From NCBI GenBank assembly GCA_030597995.1, contig JAUVQV010000041.1:1-6872 (forward strand): a stretch of 6,872 bases of DNA. Reading direction: 5' to 3'. The notes under the pieces were generated by a model, which saw only the letters and a program-made list of their open reading frames with translations, was not told the origin of the DNA and did no database searches. Each line of letters begins with the position of its first letter. Position 1 is the stretch's first letter. The stretch comes from Candidatus Rokuibacteriota bacterium (GTDB lineage: Bacteria; JAUVQV01). The translations under genes were made by a program, and so were the position numbers. Below, piece by piece: positions 1 to 4,997 of the stretch.

Positions 1-627
1 ATGAAACCCCACGGGGTGGCGAGCATTTTCGGACCCGGACGGGCCGAAGGACCGTTCCCGGAGCATTACGAACCGCTGGAGTGCCCCACCGAGGGAAACC
101 AGATGTCCCCCCAGAAGATCAATCCCGTTGTGAAGATCTTCGGTGAGGAAGGGGAAGGGGCCGGCGAGGACAAGTTCCTCTTCTGTGACGCCCGCTATCC
201 CTTCGTCGCCACCACCTACCGCCTGACCGAACACTGGCAGACCGGCGTCCTCACCCGCCACCAATCCTTCCTGGTCGAGATGCAGCCGGCCTCTTTCTGC
301 GAGATGAGCCCGGAGCTCGCCGCGAAGCAGGGGATCAAGAACGGTGACACGGTAGTCGTCACCTCAGCCCGGGGCGGGGTGGAGGCGGTGGCCATCGTCA
401 CCAAGCGTTTCCGTCCCTTCAACATCGGGGGCGAAACCGTTCACCAGCTCGGCCTGCCCTGGGCTTTCGGCTGGGCGACCACCAAGAGCGGGGTGTACCC
501 CGACCACGCCTTTCCGACCTTCGGAGACAGCGCCAATCTCTTGACCCCGACGGTGGGGGATGCCAACACCATGATTCCGGAGACTAAGGCCTTCATGGTG
601 AATGTAAAAAAGAAGGAGGTGGTGTAG
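1..627 (+). CDS. fdnG: Formate dehydrogenase catalytic (alpha) subunit, C-terminal part only
   Basis: This is the C-terminal 208 residues of the large molybdopterin (Mo/W-bis-MGD) subunit of a respiratory formate dehydrogenase, which oxidises formate to CO2. The visible part matches the FdnG end: GPFPEHYEP at about 17-25, YRLTEHW at 73-79, the cofactor-binding C-terminal barrel with SPELAAKQGIKNGDTVVV at about 103-120, and TPTVGDANT with ETKAF near the end. E. coli FdnG is about 1015 residues, so roughly four fifths of the gene lies upstream. The in-frame ATG at base 1 is therefore almost certainly an internal methionine. The iron-sulfur Cys motif, the active-site Sec/Cys and any Tat signal would all be outside the window. 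The TAG stop at 625-627 directly abuts the start of the beta subunit gene, as in an operon. The family assignment is firm. The choice between fdnG, fdoG and fdhA names is convention. Confidence 0.93.
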   Translation: MKPHGVASIFGPGRAEGPFPEHYEPLECPTEGNQMSPQKINPVVKIFGEEGEGAGEDKFLFCDARYPFVATTYRLTEHWQTGVLTRHQSFLVEMQPASFCEMSPELAAKQGIKNGDTVVVTSARGGVEAVAIVTKRFRPFNIGGETVHQLGLPWAFGWATTKSGVYPDHAFPTFGDSANLLTPTVGDANTMIPETKAFMVNVKKKEVV

Positions 628-1407
628 ATGGCCCAGATCGCGATGCTGCTCAATCCCACCAAATGCACCGCCTGCCGGGCCTGCCAGGTGGCCTGCAAGC
701 AGTGGAACAAGCGCGGCTTCGTGCCGACCGTCAACGAGGGATCCTACGAGAATCCCCCGCGGCTCTCGAGGGACCTCTGGCGGCGCATCCGCTTCATCGA
801 GGAGTCTGAAGGCGACGGGGTGAAGTGGCTGTACCGGCAGGAGCAGTGCTTCCATTGCACCGAGGCGACCTGTGTCATGGTCTGCCCGGCTCCGGGGGCC
901 CTGACGCACCAGAGCAACGGGATGGTCGTCATCGACCAGGAAAAGTGCATCGGGTGCCGGCACTGTGAACAGACCTGCCCCTTCGAGGTACCGCAGTACG
1001 ATCCCGTGGGCAACAAGGCCTGGAAGTGCAATTTCTGCCAGGACCGGGTGATGAACGGTCTGCAGCCGGCCTGCGCCGCCACCTGTCCCACCGGGGCGGT
1101 CGAGTTCTCCTGGAACCGGCAGGCGCTGGTTGCGAAGGGCAGGGAACTCGCTCGTGCCGGCAATTTGAGGCTCTACGGGGCGGAACAGGAGGAACTCGGT
1201 CTCCACGTCATGCACCTGGTGCCGCAGACTGAGGGAGCCGGGGCCTTTGCCCTGCCTGAGAAGCCGGCCGTGCCGGCCGGGGTGGTGGCCTGGAGGGACA
1301 CCTTCAAGCCCCTGATCAAATGGGGCTTCGGTCTCACGGCGGCCGGTATTCTGCTCCACTATGTGGTCCACGGACCGCATCGGGTTGAGGAAGGGGGTGA
1401 AGGCTGA
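628..1407 (+). CDS. fdnH: Formate dehydrogenase iron-sulfur (beta) subunit
   Basis: This 259-residue electron-transfer subunit carries electrons from the catalytic subunit to the cytochrome b subunit. Sixteen cysteines form four [4Fe-4S] sites: C13/16/19/23, C74/77/82/86, C107/110/113/117 and C134/137/149/153. The second site has the CxxCx4CxxxC spacing and the last the CxxCx11CxxxC spacing typical of FDH-N beta. One hydrophobic helix at about 227-248 (LIKWGFGLTAAGILLHYVV) is the C-terminal membrane anchor known from E. coli FdnH, which at 294 residues is somewhat longer. No signal peptide is visible. In this family the subunit is exported together with the Tat-carrying alpha subunit. The start is set by a strong AAGGAGGT at 613-620, seven bases before the ATG. 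The ATG follows the upstream stop codon without a gap, and the gene's TGA overlaps the next ATG by one base (TGATG), so the genes are probably translationally coupled. Confidence 0.95.
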   Translation: MAQIAMLLNPTKCTACRACQVACKQWNKRGFVPTVNEGSYENPPRLSRDLWRRIRFIEESEGDGVKWLYRQEQCFHCTEATCVMVCPAPGALTHQSNGMVVIDQEKCIGCRHCEQTCPFEVPQYDPVGNKAWKCNFCQDRVMNGLQPACAATCPTGAVEFSWNRQALVAKGRELARAGNLRLYGAEQEELGLHVMHLVPQTEGAGAFALPEKPAVPAGVVAWRDTFKPLIKWGFGLTAAGILLHYVVHGPHRVEEGGEG

Positions 1408-2030
1408 TGGAAAAGGGCGACTACATTCAGGGAAGCAGCGCCTGGGAGCGTTTCGTGCACTGGGTCCTCGCCGTTTCCTTTCTAGTGCTTCTCCTGACCG
1501 GCCTGGGGATGATGTTCAAGGCCTTCGGGGTAATTTCCGCAACCTTTGGCGGGGCGCAGAACCTCAAGGCGATCCACGACTGGATGGCCTGGGTATTCAT
1601 GGTGTCGCTGGTCGTTTCCATCCTGACGTGGGCAAAAGACTGCATCAGCTTCGACGCCGACGACAAGGCCTGGCTCTCCAAATTGGGCGGGTACCTCGGC
1701 GGCGAAAAGACCCACTTCGAGACCGGAAAGTTCAACGCCGGCCAGAAGCTTTTCTTCCTGGTGGCGGTGCTGATCGGAGGGATCCTGATGAGTCTCTCCG
1801 GCCTGGCAATGATGTATCCCGGTGCCGTCTCGCGCGGGACCGTGCAGCTGTCGCAGACCGTCCACTCCCTGTTCACCCTGATCTCCGGTGTTTTTGTCCT
1901 CCTCCACATCTATCTCGGTACCCTCGCTAATCCGGGCACCGCCGGGATCATCTTCCACGGCCGCGTCACCAGGGCCTGGGCACGGGTTCACCGCTCCAAG
2001 TGGCTCAAGAAACAGGGGGCCGGTATCTGA
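1407..2030 (+). CDS. fdnI: Formate dehydrogenase cytochrome b (gamma) subunit
   Basis: This 207-residue diheme membrane cytochrome reduces (mena)quinone with electrons from the beta subunit. Four transmembrane stretches are visible at about 16-37, 56-76, 114-137 and 151-171. Histidines H18, H57, H153 and H167 fall where E. coli FdnI has its heme ligands H18, H57, H155 and H169, the last also lying next to the quinone site. The FDH-gamma signature GKFNAGQK sits at 107-114, just before helix 3, and a basic tail (GRVTRAWARVHRSKW) ends the protein on the expected cytoplasmic side. Its length is close to that of the E. coli protein (217). The start overlaps the beta stop codon by one base, with a purine-rich AGGGGGTG stretch just upstream. 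Alignment to E. coli is from memory, but all four ligands fit. Confidence 0.95.
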   Translation: MEKGDYIQGSSAWERFVHWVLAVSFLVLLLTGLGMMFKAFGVISATFGGAQNLKAIHDWMAWVFMVSLVVSILTWAKDCISFDADDKAWLSKLGGYLGGEKTHFETGKFNAGQKLFFLVAVLIGGILMSLSGLAMMYPGAVSRGTVQLSQTVHSLFTLISGVFVLLHIYLGTLANPGTAGIIFHGRVTRAWARVHRSKWLKKQGAGI

Positions 2031-2044
2031 GAAGGACATTCTGA

Positions 2045-2103
2045 ATCCCCCTCACCCCTCCCTCTCCCCCGCGACGGGGGGAGAGGATGAGGGTGAGGGG
2101 GAA
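2045..2103. repeat. GC-rich palindromic intergenic repeat (CCCTCACCC...GGGTGAGGG)
   Basis: This is a long imperfect inverted repeat between the cytochrome b gene and fdhE. The left arm, about 2047-2070, runs CCCCCTCACCCCTCCC then TCTCCCCC. The loop is GCGACG. The right arm, about 2077-2101, runs GGGGAGAGG, AT, GAGGGTGAGGGGG. The arms pair nearly throughout, with a small bulge in the middle. No T-run follows, so it does not look like a classic intrinsic terminator. From memory, repeats of the form CCCTCACCC...CCCTCTCCCC/GGGGAGAGGG...GGGTGAGGG are dispersed in intergenic regions of many GC-rich bacterial genomes. In the transcript it would form a very stable hairpin between two operon genes and could lower read-through or protect the upstream mRNA. 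Confidence 0.85.
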
Positions 2104-2111
2104 TTGCGACC

Positions 2112-2118
2112 AGGGGGG
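2112..2118 (+). promoter_or_regulatory. Ribosome binding site deciding the fdhE start
   Basis: AGGGGGG lies four bases before the ATG at 2123-2125 and one base before the ATG at 2120-2122. The earlier in-frame ATG at 2087 lies inside the right arm of the palindromic repeat. The purine run, together with the FdhE-like content beginning FWDDVIWESW, supports the 2120/2123 pair as the true start. Confidence 0.6.
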
Positions 2119-2122
2119 AATG

Positions 2123-3007
2123 ATGTTCTGGGACGATGTCATCTGGGAATCTTGGAGGGAGAGGTTTCGGAAGACCGGAGAGGAGAAACCCGGTTACCGA
2201 AGCCAGCTGGAGTTCGCAACGGCCGTTCTGGAGGCTCAGTTCCGCGCCTGGGAGGGGCTCGATTCCCCCAAGATCGCGATACCGGAGTCCGAAGGCCGAA
2301 CGCGGCTCAAAAGCGGCTTTGTGCTGGTGGACCGCCGCGATCTCCCGGAAATCTCAAGGGAACTCCATGACCTGGTGCGGGAACTGGCGGACATCGTAAC
2401 CGCCCGAAAGCCGGAGATGCGAGAGGAGGCCGAGACTTTTCTCGCGGCCGCGGACTCCGGCACATTCCAGACCGGAGTCTGGCTTGCCGGTATTTTTCGG
2501 AACAGAGAGGGCCGGGGAGAGGCGGCGGTACCGGTCCGGGATCTAAGCGACCATCTCGCGGAATTTCTCTCCTTCAGCGCCCTGAGACCCCTCTGGATGC
2601 GGGTGGCCGAATCGAGCCGGCCCCACCTGAAAGATGGGCTCTGGGAGCTGGGGTCATGCCCCGTGTGCGCTCAGCAGGCGGCGGTGGGAGAGCTGCGCGG
2701 AGAAGAGGGAAGCCGCTATCTGGTGTGTACGCGCTGCGGAACCGACTGGCTCTTTCCCAGAATTCGGTGCGCTTCCTGCGGCAATACCGAGATCTCCACC
2801 CTGAAATATCTTTACTCGGACGAGGAGCCGGGATACCGGGTGGACGTCTGTGAGAAGTGCCGCACCATGCTGAAGGTCATGGATGCGCGCACGCTCCCGC
2901 AGCCGCTGGTGGCCGAAGTGGAGGATCTGATCACGCCGCACCTCAACTACCTCGCTGCGAGAGAGGGCTACCACCGGAAGTCTCCGAACATCCTCGGCCT
3001 TCAGTAA
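2123..3007 (+). CDS. fdhE: Formate dehydrogenase accessory protein FdhE
   Basis: This is FdhE, a cytoplasmic rubredoxin-like maturation factor needed for active Tat-exported formate dehydrogenases. In E. coli it interacts with the catalytic subunits and binds iron. The 294 residues contain four CxxC pairs in the C-terminal half: C179/C182 (GSCPVC), C202/C205 (CTRCGTDW), C216/C219 (CASCGN) and C243/C246 (CEKC). The GTDW and CASCGN contexts are typical of FdhE. The N-terminal half is mostly helical and charged. Length fits E. coli FdhE (309). The ATG at 2120 is an equally possible start, adding one Met. Starting at 2087 would add a tail encoded by repeat DNA, which I regard as an artefact. It is the last gene of the formate dehydrogenase group, and its TAA stop is 28 bp from the convergent purE stop. 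A metallochaperone or redox-sensing role for the zinc-ribbon-like pairs is inference. Confidence 0.93.
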   Translation: MFWDDVIWESWRERFRKTGEEKPGYRSQLEFATAVLEAQFRAWEGLDSPKIAIPESEGRTRLKSGFVLVDRRDLPEISRELHDLVRELADIVTARKPEMREEAETFLAAADSGTFQTGVWLAGIFRNREGRGEAAVPVRDLSDHLAEFLSFSALRPLWMRVAESSRPHLKDGLWELGSCPVCAQQAAVGELRGEEGSRYLVCTRCGTDWLFPRIRCASCGNTEISTLKYLYSDEEPGYRVDVCEKCRTMLKVMDARTLPQPLVAEVEDLITPHLNYLAAREGYHRKSPNILGLQ

Positions 3008-3035
3008 CCGCGTCGAGGGGTCTTGTCCGGCCGGC

Positions 3036-3500
3036 CTATCCTTTTGCCAGCTCTTTCCGGTATTGCTGTACGGCTTCCTTGACGGGCGGGTACTTCAGGG
3101 CGAGGATCCGGGCCGCCAGGACGGCCGCGTTCTTCACGCCGGATCTGCCCACCGTAACCGTAGCCACCGGAACCCCGGCCGGCATTTGCGCCATGGAGAG
3201 GAGGGCGTCCATCCCTTTCAGGGGCGAAGTGTCCAGGGGGACGCCGATCACCGGCAACGCGGTCCCGGCTGCCAGCACTCCGGCCAGGTGGGCGGCGTAG
3301 CCGGCAGCGGCAATCAGGACCTCGTATCCTTTGGTTTCGGCGGTGCGGGCGATATTCCCCACCTTCTGCGGCTGGCGGTGGGCCGAGGCCACGATCACCC
3401 GGGAGTCGATCCCGAAGCGTGTGAGGAGCCGCTCCCCTTCTGGAAGAAAGGGGAGGTCGCTTTTACTTCCGACTATAATCGCCACCTGGGGTTTGCTCAT
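3036..3500 (-). CDS. purE: N5-carboxyaminoimidazole ribonucleotide mutase (AIR carboxylase catalytic subunit)
   Basis: PurE converts N5-CAIR to CAIR in purine synthesis. It is normally a cytoplasmic octamer that works with the ATP-dependent PurK. The 154 residues cover the whole Rossmann-like fold. The phosphate loop is GSKSD at 11-15, the substrate-binding SAHRQP is at 39-44, the AGYAAHLAG loop (catalytic His at 71) is at 66-74, and VIGVPLDT plus GMDALLSMAQMPAGVPVATV follow. S39, H41, R42 and H71 correspond to the conserved catalytic/binding set. SAHR marks class I rather than the class II animal or Treponema type. Compared with common class I enzymes it has Lys in GSxSD, Gln-Pro instead of Thr-Pro after SAHR, and AGYAAHLAG instead of AGGAAHLPG, so it may belong to a divergent PurE subgroup. 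The ATG is preceded by GGAGG at 3512-3508, seven bases away. No purK is in the window. Confidence 0.94.
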   Translation of the reverse strand: MSKPQVAIIVGSKSDLPFLPEGERLLTRFGIDSRVIVASAHRQPQKVGNIARTAETKGYEVLIAAAGYAAHLAGVLAAGTALPVIGVPLDTSPLKGMDALLSMAQMPAGVPVATVTVGRSGVKNAAVLAARILALKYPPVKEAVQQYRKELAKG

Positions 3501-3526
3501 TGTCCTCCCTCCATGTGCAGGGCCTT

Positions 3527-3565
3527 AGGGTCTGTGAGAAAATAACTTATTTCCTCACAAACCCT
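3527..3565. repeat. Nearly perfect 39-bp palindrome overlapping the purD stop codon
   Basis: Two 19-base arms flank a single central base (C at 3546). The left arm is AGGGTCTGTGAGAAAATAA (3527-3545) and the right arm is TTATTTCCTCACAAACCCT (3547-3565). Only two of the 19 positions fail to pair. The right arm overlaps the last purD codons and its TGA stop (3557-3555). The left arm ends 15 bases before the purE ribosome binding site. On the purD-purE transcript it would give a long hairpin with no U-tract after it, so it is not a standard terminator. It could be a REP-like element, an mRNA processing or stability element, or a protein binding site. Confidence 0.8.
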
Positions 3566-4820
3566 TGTGGCCGATGTCTCGACGGTAATGTTTTCCCTTG
3601 AAGGAAATCTTTTCCACCGCGCGATAGGCCTTGTCGATCGCCTCCTGCACCGTCGGCCCCAGGGCGGTCACTCCCAGAACCCTCCCCCCCGCGGTCACAA
3701 ACCGGTCCCCTTGCCGGACGGTTCCGGCGTGGAAGAGGATTACCCCCTCCTCTTCCTCGGCCGCTTCGAGGCCCGAGATCGGCAGACCCTTTTCATAACG
3801 GCCGGGGTATCCGGCGGAGGCGAGCACCACGCAGACACAGGCCTCCTCTTTCCAGCTCAGCGAGTGTTCCTCGAGACCGCCTTCGACGCAGGCCTCGAGG
3901 ATCGGCACCAGGTCTCCCTTCATCCGGGGGAGAATGGGCTGGGCCTCCGGGTCGCCGAAGCGGGCGTTGAATTCCAGCACCTTCGGACCGTCGGCGGTGA
4001 TCATCAGCCCGGCGTAGAGGACCCCCTGGTACGGGCGGCCCTCGGCCGCCATGCCCTTGACTGCCGGGATCATGATTGTGTCCATCACGCGGAGGTTGAG
4101 GTCTTTGGTGAGCACCGGTGCCGGGGAGTAAGCCCCCATACCCCCGGTGTTGGGTCCCTGGTCGTGATCGTAGATCGGTTTGTGATCCTGCGACGAGGCC
4201 ATCGGCAGGACCTGCTCCCCGTCGGTAAAGGCCAGAAACGAGACCTCTTCCCCTTCCAGGAGTTCTTCCACCACCACCCTCTCGCCGGCCTCTCCGAAGA
4301 CGCGGTCTACCATGATCATCTTGACCGCATCCTCGGCCTCCGCGATGGTGCGGCAAAGTATCACCCCTTTGCCGGCCGCCAGGCCATCGGCCTTGACCAC
4401 GATCGGGGCCCCGACTTCGCGGATATAGTTCCGGGCATCATCCGGATTGTCGAATTCCTGGTGGTAGGCGGTGGGGATGTGGTATTTTTTCATCAGCTCC
4501 TTGGAAAAGACCTTGCTGCCCTCGATCTCGGCCGCTCTCCGGCTGGCGCCGAAGACCCGCAGCCCCTCCGGCTCAAAGAGGTCCGCGATTCCCAGAGCAA
4601 GGGACAACTCCGGCCCCACCACCGTCAGGTCCACCCGCTCCCGGGCGGCGAAGGCCAGCAGCTCGTGGATGTCGGCGGCGTCAATGGGGTGACACTCCGC
4701 CAGGCCGCTGATGCCCCCGTTCCCCGGGGCGCAATACACCTTGGAGACGCGGGGGCTCTGGCGCAGTTTCCAGACCAAGGCGTGTTCCCGTCCCCCCGCA
4801 CCCACCACAAGAATTTTCAT
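3555..4820 (-). CDS. purD: Phosphoribosylamine--glycine ligase (GAR synthetase)
   Basis: PurD ligates glycine to 5-phosphoribosylamine using ATP, giving glycinamide ribonucleotide, the second step of de novo purine synthesis in the cytoplasm. The 421 residues match the usual length of the monofunctional bacterial enzyme. The N-terminal domain starts MKILVVGAGGREHALVWKL, with VVGPELSLALGIADLF at 67-82. The ATP-grasp part has IVVKADGLAAGKGVIL at 140-154, EELLEGEEVSF at 185-195, DHKPIYDHDQGPNTGGMGAY at 212-231 and the metal/ATP-binding VLEFNARFGDPEAQ at 281-294. The C-terminal domain has GRVLGVTALG and ends HYRRDIGHKGL. The start agrees with the family's MKxLVxGxGGREHA beginning, although the sequence just upstream (TGATCAATTAAC) has no Shine-Dalgarno match. 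purE follows 54 bp downstream and purH lies upstream on the same strand. Confidence 0.97.
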   Translation of the reverse strand: MKILVVGAGGREHALVWKLRQSPRVSKVYCAPGNGGISGLAECHPIDAADIHELLAFAARERVDLTVVGPELSLALGIADLFEPEGLRVFGASRRAAEIEGSKVFSKELMKKYHIPTAYHQEFDNPDDARNYIREVGAPIVVKADGLAAGKGVILCRTIAEAEDAVKMIMVDRVFGEAGERVVVEELLEGEEVSFLAFTDGEQVLPMASSQDHKPIYDHDQGPNTGGMGAYSPAPVLTKDLNLRVMDTIMIPAVKGMAAEGRPYQGVLYAGLMITADGPKVLEFNARFGDPEAQPILPRMKGDLVPILEACVEGGLEEHSLSWKEEACVCVVLASAGYPGRYEKGLPISGLEAAEEEEGVILFHAGTVRQGDRFVTAGGRVLGVTALGPTVQEAIDKAYRAVEKISFKGKHYRRDIGHKGL

Positions 4821-4852
4821 GTTAATTGATCAGTTTAGTTGTTTAAGCGTCT

Positions 4853-4880
4853 AGTCTATCTCGTCCATTGTATCCGTCAA
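4853..4880 (-). promoter_or_regulatory. Candidate sigma70-type promoter for purD
   Basis: On the minus strand, TTGACG (4880-4875) is followed after 16 bases by TAGACT (4858-4853). The -35 matches the consensus at five of six positions and the -10 at four of six. Transcription would begin near 4846, giving a leader of about 26 bases before the purD ATG. This places purD-purE under a promoter separate from purH. It is a pattern match by eye only. Confidence 0.4.
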
Positions 4881-4909
4881 GTATATTGCGGCTCACTGAA
4901 CAACCACCA

Positions 4910-4984
4910 TGTCATTCCGAGCGAAGTCGAGGAATCTGAAAGACCCAAGATCCCTCGACTCGCTTATGCTCCCTCGGGATGACA
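4910..4984. repeat. Palindromic intergenic repeat (TGTCATTCCGAG...CTCGGGATGACA)
   Basis: This is an imperfect inverted repeat between purD and purH. The left arm has TGTCATTCCGAG (4910-4921) and GTCGAGGAATCT (4926-4937). The right arm has AGATCCCTCGAC (4948-4959) and CTCGGGATGACA (4973-4984). The outer 12 bp and the inner 12 bp each pair with one mismatch, separated by an unequal internal loop (4 versus 13 bases) and capped by GAAAGACCCA. From memory, the motif GTCATTCCGAGCG...GAGGAATCT is a widely dispersed intergenic repeat in many bacterial genomes. It lies downstream of purH and upstream of the candidate purD promoter. No T-run follows either arm. Confidence 0.85.
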
Positions 4985-4997
4985 GGCAGGACTGCGG

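Noticed and set aside
364..1380. Open frame of 338 codons on the - strand opposite the beta subunit gene
   Set aside because: It is antisense to a gene with all 16 cluster cysteines in place. Its composition is rich in Gly, Arg, Pro, His and Leu, typical of a shadow frame.
2045..2103. Intrinsic transcription terminator after the cytochrome b gene
   Set aside because: The hairpin is strong, but the bases after the right arm are AATTGCGACC with no T-run. A dispersed repeat explains it better.
1888..2370. + strand frame running through the end of the cytochrome b gene, the repeat and the start of fdhE
   Set aside because: It is out of frame with both real genes and low in recognisable content. 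It is open only because of high GC and the repeat.
3567..4829. Open frame of about 420 codons on the + strand covering all of purD in antisense
   Set aside because: It mirrors purD exactly, has no family-like motifs, and long antisense frames are expected opposite GC-rich genes with strong third-position bias.
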